Below are positions 1 to 44,824 of a stretch of 64,000 nucleotides of DNA, piece after piece. The position numbers and the translations under genes are program-made. This DNA comes from Rapana venosa (taxonomy: Eukaryota; Mollusca; Gastropoda; Neogastropoda; Muricidae): contig CM054144.1 in assembly GCA_028751875.1 (NCBI GenBank), positions 14,876,838-14,940,837 of the forward strand, given 5' to 3'. Below the pieces are notes generated by a model. The model had not been told where the DNA came from and did not search any database. It was given only the letters and a program-made list of their open reading frames with translations. The number at the start of each line of letters is the position of its first letter. Within the stretch, counting starts at the first letter, position 1.

Positions 1-3000
1 CTCCACTACCTCAGTGGTCTGGCAGTTCACCAGCCAAGCATAACCATAACCTTCGGCAATAAAGTTACGGACTGCATGCTTTACAGTCTTCCTTCTTTAG
101 CACACACACAATTCAAAGCTTTGTTTGAGCAAACACTTTGCTAAACCGGTACAATCTTCATAGGTACAAAGACTCTTTCCTCCACTGGAGGAATTTAAGC
201 ACAAAAAAGTATAATGAAATACAGATAATATGGTCAAGGAAACAAGATCCGGCATACACCATGAGGGCGAGATATAAAAACGAGATATTGAAAAAAAGCA
301 TGACAACACCCAAAAGCTTTGCAAGCTACTCACCCATTTTGTGCCAGACAACTGTGAGGGGTTCTTCTCATTAGAGGGTACAGCAAACCAACTAAGAAGC
401 AACCCATGAATACAAAAAACAACACAAAAGCAACCCATGAATACAAAAAACAACAACAACAAAGCAACCCATAAATACAAAAGACAACAACAAAAGCAAC
501 ACTACCAACAAAAATGAAGACCTAAACAGCTAATGGCTTGCTAATATAGCTGTAGCTAATGGTGTGCTGCATTCTAATATTCATGTGAATACTAAGAGAG
601 AAAAATCTACAGGCAAGCCTGATCCAATACTGTATGACTGAAATGTATTAAAAGCTACACATCTGCCAAAAGCGTTCATACAAATCTGCCAAAAGTGTTA
701 AAAAGAAACCAAGGAATCTAAATTATCTCAACACAGGAAACGTTTTACAGGCTACTTCATCGACAAGACTATGCTATAATTAAAACAAACATTACACTGG
801 TTAAACCAGGCAGATTTTCTAGAAACATGAAGCACTAATCCTGGTAAAAGAACTGATCTCTCATTTCACTGTCATTCACACAATGTATTTATACCAACTT
901 TTCTTTTCTTCATTGCTTTCAATTTTCTTCCAACAAGGAAAATAAAAGCACCAAAGTCAATTTTAAGAATTCCAAACAGGCAAAACTGGAACATATCTAA
1001 GTAAATTCTAAAAAATATATATAGAACTTTTTTCTCTGAAGCGGTGTGTTCGGAGTAACCCAGGACTCTCACTCACTTCCAAAGAAAAGTAAACCACGGG
1101 GAGCCTAAGTACAATCAGATAAGACGACGACATAGAATTATAGCTGCTTTCCAGTGCCTCACTGTGTCAATGACTTCATGTAGCTCATGAGGACGTCTTT
1201 CTTCTTTACTGAAGAACAAGGCAGGGGGCCACCAGGAGCCAGAGCTGATGTGCATGGAATGTGTGAGTCACATGACAGTTTAAAATCAACACCACAATGT
1301 CTTCAGGCAGTTGCCTTGTGGACTGGTAAAAAGCTCTTGTGCTAGCAAGGGCCGATGATTAGAATGAACTGGGCAAACAACAAGTAATCTGGGGGGGGGG
1401 GGGGGGAAGGGAACCACGTTTTAAGCACAGAGACATAAAAAGAAAATAATTCTCTGACTTGGTGAAAATGACGCATGTAAATAGATGGTTGAAAGAAATA
1501 TGAAGTATACAGGTTGCTGAAAATAGACCTGAACGATGTGAAGATATCAATATTTTTCATGTTTATTCTGGTTTGACTTTTACAATAGAAATACTTTCTG
1601 TATGAAGAATATTTATTTTTCTTTTAAGATGATAAAGTATTTATATCTGTATTTCAATCAAATATCATCAAGTACCTTGCCTGTGTCACACAAAATTGAA
1701 TTGACTGGACTTGAATTAAACTAACACACACAATCTCATGTTCACACACACACATGATCTCATGTTCATTTACCTTTTGTTTTCCTTAATTTTTTTCACA
1801 ATTTCACTTGTGTTTAGAGTTATACTTTTGGCAAAATGTCTTCCCAGTACTAGTGTGGTTTAATTCCTATGGTAAGTCCTGTTGACATCTGAATTGAAAG
1901 AGACAGAGACTAAACACAGGGGAGGCAATGCACGCCCAATTGTCTAGTTATTCAGTGTGATTTCTTTTCTATGTAAAACCAAAAACCCAGTGATCCATGA
2001 AGGACCCCCCACCCCACTCCACATCCAAATCTGAAGCACAGAAAACGGTAACTTGGAGAACTGATATCTATTCTTTTCTCTTCAATTAGTAGTGGACACT
2101 GAATCATTAATTGTACCTATTTGACGTTTAGCTTGCCATTCTATTTTGTTTTACAATAACTAGGTATTCCTTGCGGTTTTTTCCCCCACGACTTGGCTTA
2201 TACTGTTCCATTATAGGAGCTTGTTCTGTCTTATCAGCTTTGTAATGGACAACAACTCCCTCTGAAACAAACTGTCAAAACACTCTTGCCTATATTGCGA
2301 TCTCTCACAATATACACACAGTATACTCTGATCTGGGTCATGCTGACCGGCTCATGTCCCATCAGACCATCTGCCTGCCTTAGATCATCTTACAGCACAG
2401 TGTCTATGTCAGCTGTGATGATCAATATCCAATTCCCTCAGTCAGAAAGCTATCTGCATGAAGAGGTTGGTTGTTTTTAATCAACTAAAAAGATAAACTG
2501 CATTTGAGTTACCATATGGGGAGCATGCACAACAGCTAGGGATCACCTTTATGATCACAAATATCTGAGAATCCCAAATATCACTGCAATACACACACAC
2601 ACACACATATATATCTATCTCTGTGTGTATGTATATATATATATAATATATGGAATCTAGAAGTGAATATCTTTAGCTTAGAATCATCAAAGTTGCCAGG
2701 GTTTTAATGCTATAAAAAAAAAAAATTAACAAAAAAACGAGCCCACAGCCAGAAACTGAATTTTCAACAGATAGCATAGATTGACGAGAACATTTCTTGA
2801 TTGATAAACATAATGCAGTAATAGTTTTGATATGTTTCTGGTAATGATGTTATCCTGTTATGTTAGTATAATTATGACTTCATTAGAGGTGGGGTTTTTT
2901 GTTTAAATACAAATTCATGCTTAGTACAAATTTTGTTGATATACAATGTGAAACACTCTGGATATGTTTTCCTCTGGATTTTCTCAATTACATATGAAAC

Positions 3001-4180
3001 AACTATAAAAGGAAACATGGAAATAGTTTCTAAAGCTAAAAAGGCAACATCAAAATGAGAGAACATCAATTTTCCTTTCCAATCCATCATGTCCCTCACT
3101 TTCTGAAAACACTCAATGTACAAACATGAACTACCAGCACAGTAACAATCAACAATGCAGAAGTATCCTGCACTCTGGCAGTGTTGAAGGAGGAAGGACG
3201 GAGCACAGATGTGCCTTCTCCACTACATCAATACCAACACTGAACAGGCACAGCCTGACCATTCACTTTCATTCCATCACTGGTTGGCTGTAAACCAGAC
3301 AACGAAGACAGCAGCAGCTTGATTTCAGTGTAGCATTATCAAAATGAACAAAATATACTTTTTTTCAGGGTCAGGGTGTATTATTCAGTGATAATTTTGA
3401 CAGCACTTACAATTGACTTAAACTCCTCAATTTGTGTCTCAGCAGCACTAAGCTGTTAGAAGCACATTTCCATTTAATGTCTTCCTGAATGATTTCTTGA
3501 CTTTGACACTGAGGGTAACATTCCTGCACAAGCTTTTCTCCTGTGAAGCCCAATACATATTTGTGGAAAACTAGTGCTATTCTGAATTCCAACATTATTG
3601 CACTTGTGAAGCACAACGCATACTTAAAAAATTTTTTTATAGCATCTGTATTCCTGTTAATACAAAGTATAGCTTTTGTTGAATACTAATCCTGACATGC
3701 TATGTATACCATCTACATCTATTCCACGGTGTGACATCCTTGCGAACCACCATCTACAAACCCTGCCATTGCCGGTATTCCAGCTACAGCAGTGCTCCTC
3801 TGAAGCACAGTTCACACATCCTCATACCATCCGTAATCCCACCACAGAACCATCTTTGAGAAGCACTATCCACACACATTGACACGGCCTGGGTCTCTGC
3901 CCTACTGTAACCCACATAAAAGCTCCTTCACTAAATTTTCAGGCCTTTTTTTTCCCTCTCTGATACAGTTTTACCCTTGTAAGAGGGCTACAGCCTAATT
4001 TATAAAATCTCAGTCCTAGCAATATACATGCCACATTCTCCTCATAAAAGCCTTAGCAACAATCCTTATAACTACTCTACACATCCACATTTCTTTCATT
4101 AAAAAATACCCCACCCACTGCCTTGTATCAGTAGACCTCAGGATTGTGTGCTGTACACTCTCAGTACGGCAGAACATGAT
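1..4180. other. No gene recognised; 3' of the formin gene
   Basis: AT-rich sequence with a poly-G run at 1391-1406, short CA and TA tracts near 2590-2650, and no credible exon. All open frames are short and unlike known proteins. Confidence 0.6.
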
Positions 4181-4225
4181 TTGTACATAACAAAATCTGC
4201 CATTTACTATAGATATATATATATA

Positions 4226-4310
4226 TATATAGTGAATGGAATTTATATAGAGCTATATCTTGCAGAGACAAATCATAGCACTTGCACTCAACTCATTCTT
4301 TCGCATTCAT
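4226..4310 (-). mobile_element. Diverged tail fragment of the (ATT)n SINE
   Basis: GAATGGAATTTATATAGAGC and TATCTTGCAGAGACAAATC follow the same pattern as the fragment at 4467, with more changes. It is preceded by (AT)n. Confidence 0.6.
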
Positions 4311-4466
4311 ACAACCAGTAACAATCAATAACTCTAAGAAGTATTTATTTATTTATACCTCCCTGATTGTGAGTGTATGGGTGTGTGTATGCGTGCGTGA
4401 GTGTGTGCGTACATACGTAAAAAATAAATTAATGTCTTTTGCAATGGTTTTTACAACATTGTGTTA

Positions 4467-4540
4467 ATAATAATAATAATGTATGGAATTTATATAACGC
4501 TGAATCTTGTAAAGCAACAAATCAAAGCGCTCAGATGACT
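4467..4540 (-). mobile_element. Tail fragment of the (ATT)n SINE
   Basis: (AAT)n followed by GTATGGAATTTATATAACGC and TGTAAAGCAACAAATCAAAG is the complement of the end of the SINE at 28000-28088. Confidence 0.8.
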
Positions 4541-4774
4541 TTTAACAAATTTTCTATTATTTATTTATGCGTGTGTATGCAGTTTTTTTTCTACATTATT
4601 CCTACATTGGTGTGTGTGGGTATGTGTGTGTGCATGCGTACGCCGTGCATGTGTGTCTGCGGACTCATGTGTTTGTGTGTGTGTGTGTGTGTGTCTTTTT
4701 TGTTTGTTTTTGAAGCTATCTTGGACTGTTCATACCAATTTGAAATGTATTTTTCTTGTGTCTTTTGAGATAAT

Positions 4775-4858
4775 TATATGTATCAATGTGCCTGTCATTA
4801 TTGTAATTGCCCTTTGTGGGATGATTAAAGTGTTTTTGACTTTTACTTGACTTGAATC
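4775..4858 (+). mobile_element. Retroposon 3' tail with TTGACTT repeats
   Basis: TTGTAATTGCCCTTTGTGGG then ATGATTAAAGTGTTTTTGAC, ending in TTACTTGACTTG. The same sequence occurs in reverse at 25570-25625, so it is the end of a dispersed LINE or SINE. Confidence 0.6.
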
Positions 4859-4869
4859 TGTTCATCATG

Positions 4870-5400
4870 TAGGGGTGCTTGTTCTGGTATCTTTCTATGT
4901 GACTGGGGACAATAGGGTTTAAGCTGCATGGAAAGTGTAATACTGTGACACAAAAAAATCTATTTGTACATAACAATGAAACTTGCTTTGTAGTTTTTCA
5001 CAAAAAAAGATTCTGAATATCACTTAGATCCACTTGTGTCTTTGTTCATTACTGATGGCAAAGCATTTGTGCTGCATTGAAGAGCAATGCTGGGGAGCAT
5101 GAAACCAGTTGTACATAACAACAAAGATCTGTATATTTTCCTATAATTATGCAAAGACACAGACATCATTTGTGGCCTGCCACTGTTCTAGTGTCTTTCT
5201 TCACTACTGATGACGGTACAGCATGGTCGATGCTGCACAAAGCACAGTAATACCATACTTATCTGCACATAACAATCAGGTTTGCTTTGTATATCTTGAT
5301 ATGTACACAGGTATAGATTACCAGGAGGCAGCTGACTTTCCCCACTGATGACAATACAGTTGTGCTGCTCAGAAGTGAACCTTTTATCCCAGCTTCCTCC
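4870..5400. repeat. Degenerate ~152-bp tandem repeat
   Basis: Landmarks recur at regular spacing: TGTACATAACAA at 4958 and 5109 (CACATAACAA at 5261), and ATTACTGATGGC, CTACTGATGACG and ACTGATGACAAT near 5047, 5201 and 5342. About three and a half diverged copies are present, a satellite-like remnant. Confidence 0.65.
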
Positions 5401-6779
5401 AGCGGGCATTGACACATACGCATTCCTTGTTTTTACAATTGCTGTGAGTCATAGGCCATTGATCACTGGTGCGTTGCATTATATAAACGTTATTTTGATC
5501 CACTGTCCTTTTTTGTTTTGAAACCGTTATTAGCAAGTTTGGTTGTACCAAGTCTAGTTTCCTAACCATTCACTGTCACATTCTCCCTATTTCAAAAGGT
5601 CCATCCCCAATAGTTTATCTTAGCACTTTGAGTTACTTCAAGTCAAGTGTTCTATGAAGGGCCCATTTTCTGGTTGAGAGTAGCTTCTTTTCTTTATATG
5701 TTGTCCACATTCTGTTTGATTCATTCCTCATATAAACAGACATGGTGGTCCTTTCCAGACTTTTCATTATGAATTTTAGTGATGAAGTCAGAATTTGTTG
5801 TCAGCACTATCAAGACTGATATAAGTCATTTTGCTGTTAGGTGGCAGTGAGGATAGATTTAATATACATTTTGAAATCTATGCTTTATGAAATGGAGATT
5901 TACTTAACATTTTTGAATTCCATATACTTCATGAAATGGAATATGTCTTTGGCACATCTTCTTGAATTTATACAGACCAACAGACAAACATACAAATGAA
6001 CAAACACTGAAAGAAACAAAGTAAAAGGTAAAACAAAGAACAAGAAAATGAAAAAAGTCACAACAAAATATTAACAGCAATGAAAACTGGTGTACCAAAA
6101 TACATCATGAAATGATGGTATAAACGAACAAAAAAAACAGACGGGCTAGTCATTAGGAATGCTTCTCATGTGCCAAAGTTACATCAAATGCTCGATGAAA
6201 ACATGTATGTCGTCATCATCGTTCTTGTAAGGTTGGTGCAGTCAGGAGTCACAAACAGTGCTAGTGTTCACAGTCAATGTGCCCATAGTGTGCCTCTCCT
6301 TGCTTACACCTCACAGTTCTGTCTCCATGTGGCAGCCCTAGAACCTTCAGTCAGTGTTCACATGTATACACAGCTTCATTCCTCGGTTGATCACTACAAA
6401 GATTTTAATCTCCATTATTCAAACTGCTGAGCATCTCCATTTTATATATCACTTATATTTAATATCATTCATTTCAAGGATACATTTTACACTTTTTTTT
6501 TTTTCAATAATGCAGCATATTAAATGCTACCAATACATAAAGTGAATACAGTATCAAAAATAGAGTTAGCCAGTAGCGGCAACTGTTATATGCATGTATA
6601 CAAAATGTAGGAAAATGGCAACTGAAAGCATAAAGTGTGCGTCAACCAAGTACATGATTGCGCTTACATCATTACACTCTGATACACAATGCAATGCATA
6701 CTGAAAGACAGAAAGTCATGATATGGAAAGTGGATACACTGAAAGACAGACCCACGGTCATGAGAGTGATATGTAAATG
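5400..6779. other. No gene or clear repeat seen
   Basis: Nothing beyond a small direct duplication of TACTTCATGAAATGGA-type sequence near 5890-5945. Confidence 0.5.
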
Positions 6780-7055
6780 TACAGGCACATCAGGGTAACA
6801 CCCAAACACATCAGGGTAACACCCAAACACATCAGGGTAACACCCAAACACATCAGGGTAACACATAAACATGTCGGGGTGAAACCCAAATACATCAGGG
6901 TAACACCACATCCACACACATCAAGGTAACACATAAACATGTCAGCATGAAACCCAAACACATCAGGGTAACACCCAAACACATCAGGGTAACACCCAAA
7001 CACATCAGGGTAACACCACATCCACCTGGGTAACACACATATCAGGGTAACACCC
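6780..7055. repeat. 21-bp minisatellite
   Basis: Tandem CACATCAGGGTAACACCCAA units of 21 bp, about 12 copies including variants that insert CACATCCA or change to ACATAAACATG. Because 21 is divisible by three, the minus strand reads as a repeating YPDVFGC peptide, but there is no gene context. Confidence 0.9.
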
Positions 7056-7059
7056 CACA

Positions 7060-8460
7060 CATCTTCCTCACTCTTATCTTTCTCCCAGATGAAGCAAACT
7101 CATCCTATTTTCTTAAGACATGTGCATACCCAAAATCCTTCTTGATATTACTGTTATGATGAAACTTATCCAATTCTGACCCGTGTAAAACCAACTAAGA
7201 ACTGACAAAATATATAAAACTATAGAAAGGAAAAAACAACCCTCAATAACAGTTCAACATTGTTAACTTTGAAGGTGCACTTTGATTTGCGCAATACTTC
7301 CTATTTCTTTTCATGAACAAAATAATTACTGTGCATTCCGCAACACTTGTGTTTCCTTGTGAATTACAGATCCACTATAAAATAAAACCCAGCACATCGA
7401 GAGAGACAGAGAAGAAAACATCTGAGGAACAAAACATTTGAATTGAATAATTCGCAGCATATACTCAACTAACTTCAAAAAACAAAAACCCTTCTACCTA
7501 AGATTAATCAGTGAAAGTATCAACTATTTAAAGAAAAGTATGATTTCCTCCATGAGGGAAGCGCAATGTAAATGATGAACACAAGCAGTGTCCATTTCAT
7601 GCTGGCTAAATGTTTTGGGCCCCGAGTTATCTCAAGATCTGCTCTGCAGTGATGGTCACCTAAACTCTAGTTCCTTTTCATCCAGAAGGTGGTGAACAAA
7701 GCTCAAAAAGCAGAACGCTGATCAATATACCAAGAGGGGGGCAATTATGTAAACCAGATGCAGAAGGAGAATATAGTATACTGACTGGGGTATGAGGAAA
7801 CATCCACTTAAAAAAAGGATTTGGACAGAGTAATTTCTTACAGGAACAGGTAAACACATGGTTCAATGAAAAAGGCAAGCTGGCTTTTGAATACTATCCT
7901 AGTCATTCAGAAGAGCATTAAAGGCATTGAAAGAGAGGTTCTGATTTTCAGTTCTATGCAAACCCTTTAATATCTATAAAAACACAGGTATAACTGTACA
8001 TATACTGCACTTGGCAAACAAACTGTAAGTGATGTATACATGTATATAATCAAAGCATGTCAGGTGTTCCCTTACTGAGAGTCTGCACCAAAATAAACAC
8101 AGCAGCAGTGATGAGATAAAAGTGAGGTATGCAATACATTTGAACGTTCACAAATGCCTGTGAACAATAATGTAAATGAAGGGACGGTCATCACATTTCA
8201 GACATGACTACATTCACATAGTCAAACAGTAGTGTGCCATTTTACCAAAAATGGTGAATGTAAGAAGCGAGGTTTTAACATCAAAGCTGTCAGCATCTGT
8301 CAATTCATTTACACAATAAAATTTTGCAGGTTTCAGTAAATACAAAATTTAAAGTATTTGATATTACTTATTGTGAGAGGATGGAAGAGAATGAAAAACG
8401 TAAAGCCAAATTACACTCTGAAAGGACTGAACAAGCTGGTACACAGTTGTAATGAAATAG
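7060..8460. other. No gene or clear repeat seen
   Basis: Unique-looking AT-rich sequence with no credible exon or repeat. Confidence 0.5.
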
Positions 8461-8464
8461 GAAA

Positions 8465-8760
8465 GTACAGTGTGTGGAATGTGAAGTGTCCATTGATAAA
8501 TACAGCAGAAAATACACTACATGGAATGTGAAGTTCTGATTTTAAAAACGTAAGTGCAATGCATGGAATATTGGTTTTCAAAAGAAAAAGTGTACGGAAT
8601 GCAGAGTCCCATTAGAAAAATACTCTACAATGTATGGGTTGTGGAGTTTCTATCGATGATGAAAGAGTCCAGTGTAAGGCATGTGGAATTCTACATGATG
8701 AAGAAACAGTGGAAGGTATGTGACATTGCAACAGACGAAAACAGTATGAAACGGTAACAG
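8465..8760. repeat. Degenerate ~50-bp tandem repeat
   Basis: Units around GTGTGGAATGTGAAGT, CATGGAATGTGAAGTTC, GTACGGAATGCAGAGTC, GTATGGGTTGTGGAGTT and GCATGTGGAATTCTAC recur about every 45 to 60 bp, six or seven times, with strong divergence. Confidence 0.55.
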
Positions 8761-8784
8761 AAGACGACAAGAAAACAATACAGT

Positions 8785-8905
8785 ATGGGGAAGATAGTCT
8801 AGTGGCCTGCAGGTTTCAAACCTTTTTTTTTTTAAACACACCAGAAGTTCTGAGTTCAAGCCATGCCCAAAGCCAGATCCTAGTTGGTAATCTTGAGTGC
8901 TTGTC
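8785..8905 (+). mobile_element. tRNA-like SINE head
   Basis: GGGGAAGATAGTCTAGTGGC and TTCTGAGTTCAAGCCATGCC have A-box and B-box form. An A/T-rich insert lies between them. The rest of the element is not recognised. Confidence 0.45.
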
Positions 8906-9099
8906 TTCTAGATAAAATGATAACAAGTCACATACATGTACTACATCTATTTGGCACAATTTAATTACCCACAGCAACAGGGGTTCTTGGCAAAACTGTG
9001 AAGATCAAAAAATATGTTCTCAAAGGGAAACAAATAGATATGCTCACAGACAAAAGAAGAAAACGAAAGTCAGTGAGGCTGTACTTCACTTATGCTTGC

Positions 9100-9103
9100 T
9101 CTG

Positions 9104-9187
<84 letters not shown>
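9100..9187. repeat. (CT)n then (CTAT)n microsatellite
   Basis: About 45 bp of CT dinucleotides with one interruption, followed by about 40 bp of CTAT tetranucleotides. Confidence 0.97.
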
Positions 9188-9188
<1 letters not shown>

Positions 9189-9189
9189 T

Positions 9190-12100
9190 GAACAAGCAAA
9201 GACATCTGTCGTCACTGTACTTGTTGTATGATACACCTCACTGCAACACGTTAAGAAGCAGTGTACACAGTGCGAAATTGTTTTGTTTTTTAAAGGTACA
9301 AATAAACTCCAGGGAATGAAAACTTTGCAAGTTTTCAACTGCTACAGAACGAAAAAAGATGGAGGCAGGCACTCAATGCCAAACAGCACTGCTGAAGCTC
9401 TTAACTTGTGTAAAAAAGTCAAAATGTACTGATGATAAAGACTGCCATTAAAGCACAGGTACATGATATGTATAATATATCATGAACCCATTCTTGTCAC
9501 TGGGATAAGTAAAACAGTTCTGCACATACTTGATAAATAAAGAGACCCCCAAGGACTGAGGCCTTGGTCATACTGATCTGACAGGCTTCCATCATGTTGC
9601 TTCTTATCTTTAAAGTACAACCTTAACAAGAAACTAAGTGAGAATGGAAAACCTTAGCCATGAGGATTAGTCCATAATGAAAACGTAGGCCATGAAGATA
9701 ATTCACATGTATCTGTAAAACAGCTTTGTATAAAACCCTGTTGACAATGCCTATCCTGTAGCTCACCCAACTATACTCATTTATTTCACCAAAACACAGT
9801 CATTATTAACATGTTGAACCTGTGCTGGTGCAGCTTTATGAAAATCTTAGACATTTCCTTTCTGCAGAGCTATCAATGAATAATGATGATGATGATGACA
9901 GAAGTGGACATCTACCACAATGACCAGGCTGGACCCTGAAACAGACCTACCTCACAGATGCTGCCCTGTGTCATGCTCAACTCTACAGAAACAGATTACA
10001 TGATGACCAGACCCTGTTCAAAACCACTGACTGTGAGTCACCTGTGCTGGCTAACAGCAGCTCAGCCGACCCTTATATCTAAGGTCATAATGATAAGGCT
10101 GTCACAACCCAGTGTCATGACCTGTCATATTGACCAACCCTGCCAAACATAACATCAACTACAACAACAAAAGAGAAGAATAGATACATAAGAAGGGAAA
10201 AAAGAAACAAAAGAAGAAGAAAAAAAAACATTCGCTGCAAAAGATATTTCTTAAAATACTCATCTGATTCATTAAATTTCTTAACTCCAACTGACTACTA
10301 CACTACACTGTGATGACAATGTCAGTCTTCTGCTCAACTTCTTGTTCCACAATTACAACTTCTCACCTCTCCAAAACTTACAAAAAAGCAATAACATTCT
10401 GCTGAAATTTAATATGATCAAGCTGGCACACAGCATTGCAGAATGGACAGCTGGGGCTTACCCTACGTTTGGTTATGTCTCTATTTCATCACTGAAGAGA
10501 AACACTTCAGATAATACTTCATTACCAGCGAGAAAAAAAAATCTAATGCTTTGAGGGGGAAAAAGGCAGGGTAAAACATTAAGGCTGAAAAACCTCAAAC
10601 AGAACAAAATTCAACGAACTAACAAACCAAAATCAGAAGAAAGACAGACAGAGAAATACAGCTAGTGATAGAAAAGGAGCAACGTCTAGCTCAGGATTTC
10701 CCTGTAGTCAAGTAACTACATTACTGAAAGAGTCCCCAGCATCCCTGTGGGGTCTGAGGAGTGGGCCTTGCAAACTGCCGCACTGCCACAGCCTGACCCT
10801 GCAGGCTGCCAAGAAAACCAAAGGGGAATGGAAGGCCTGGCTCCTTACCAGCAATGCTGTGTGCACAGCAACATGTGGCAACTGGGTCCTACATTGGAAA
10901 ACTGATCACTATTCTAGTCAAGCACTATCATCAAAATGTTTCCCAGAAAACGTTTTCAACAAAATAAATGTGCAGGTACAGAAATAGGTACTGAAGTGCA
11001 TGGTAACATGACAGCCAGTATAAGCATCACAAAAATGTCTTATTAAAAAGTGATGTGGTCACTCTAGCCAATTATTATCCCATCATAGTCTTGACAACAA
11101 TTCAAACCATGTAGAATTAGGCAGTGAACAGGAGAATGACAAATACTCTACTAGACACTCTTTGTCTTACAGACTTGTAACACATGCACAGGCAAACTTA
11201 TACAACTCATTTACATATACAGGAGTCTCATAAAAGAAAACAAGCCAAAAATGATTTGCTACAATAAAAAAAAAACACAACTAAAGTGACTTGACAAATT
11301 GTTGGAAGTATTCCATACAACTGACAACATCTCACAGTACAGACCAGATCTGATGAAGTTTTCACGGCACCACTGCCCTACCTAGACAGAGATCCTTTCA
11401 CGCTTGTGCCATAAGTGTCCAGAGGAAAGTGTCTTTATTTTATCACAGAGTAGGCACTGACAGTTATGCTGCTACCAACAATCCTTCCTGATACAGATCA
11501 TCCATGAAAATATCAAAAAGCAAAGAAGTACACCTTCAAACAGAATGAACATATTAAAACTAACAAACTTAGCATACGACAATAATAAGCTGAAGACTAA
11601 AATCTAATCTAGTCTCTGCAAGAAAAATCATGGCAAACAAAAAAAAAGTCACATTTGTCTTAAATAACAGAAGAGGTGACACAGACTTAACATTATCACA
11701 CAATACACCAGACCCCAAATATGAGTATTTAAAAAAACCATGATGATGTTTTTCTCAAATGAAGCCTAAAGCTCAACTCTTGTACATGAGTCTCTATGTA
11801 CTACAATAACATTGTAAAATTTTTAAAAAGCCACTTGCACAGCAAATACTATAGGCCTTCCAGGTATCAAAAACTGTAGCTCACTGGTGAACAACAGCAT
11901 CCAATATGGACATTCCCATGCGACTCTTCCTCGGCACAAATACCAAACCCTCAATCTTGGAATCCACCATCCATCCATGAACACTATACTGATTACTTGA
12001 ACCACAAAGAAAGAAACGATGGAGTATTTAATTTCTTAGTACACATAACATTTCTATTCTACTAAAACACAAAGTGTTAACTTTCAGACAATTTGTATGA

Positions 12101-12434
12101 CAGAAACAAAGGGCCATTTCTACCTCAATCCATGAATCTCTCCAGAACCAACCAAATTACATGTACAATCAACATTTCATACAATATGATTTTTAAAAAG
12201 CTCTATTTGATAAAACTGTAAGCATCTGTGCCTGCAAATTTTCAGTCCTTCTCAGTGAATTATATCATTCTATCCAAACCATTGAACATTTTCTCTCTCT
12301 GTGTACCTCTCAAACACGCACACGTACACACATACTCTCTCTGTGTCTCTCACACACACTTGACCTTATTCTCTTCACTACCCTCAGAGACTGGAGACGA
12401 ACACCAGCAGCAGGTTACCAGCTCAAGCAATGAC

Positions 12435-12466
<32 letters not shown>

Positions 12467-12550
12467 CATGCACACACACAAAACACACACCTCAAGCTGA
12501 CTACGATGTCTGACAAAGGAGTACCTCCAGTCCAGCATTCAACACCAGTG
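9190..12550. other. Probable formin 3' flank or 3' UTR
   Basis: Apart from the repeat C fragment at 10728 and a (CA)n at 12437-12490, nothing is recognised. A minus-strand AATAAA lies near 11430 and could be a polyadenylation signal. This is unverified. Confidence 0.4.
10728..10840 (+). repeat. Dispersed repeat C, end fragment
   Basis: TTACTGAAAGAGTCCCCAGC and ATCCCTGTGGGGTCTGAGG match the last block of repeat C. A weakly similar stretch follows. Confidence 0.5.
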
Positions 12551-44620
<32,070 letters not shown>

Positions 44621-44824
44621 CTGCAAACACACAACACGCCATCTTTATTTTGATTAAAACACACAGTTTACAAAGCAAGGAAACGATTATCAAAACCCTC
44701 TCAACATTATTGCTTGCCATTCAGCCATGGGGTCAGGACACACAAAGACAATCCTTCCCTCAGCAACTTGCCTAGTCAGATCAGACCAACACTGGGTTAT
44801 GGGCAGGCAGGAAGTTTACCATTC

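Noticed and set aside
6780..7055. CRISPR-like regular repeat array
   Set aside because: Units are directly tandem with no unique spacers, and the DNA is animal nuclear sequence.
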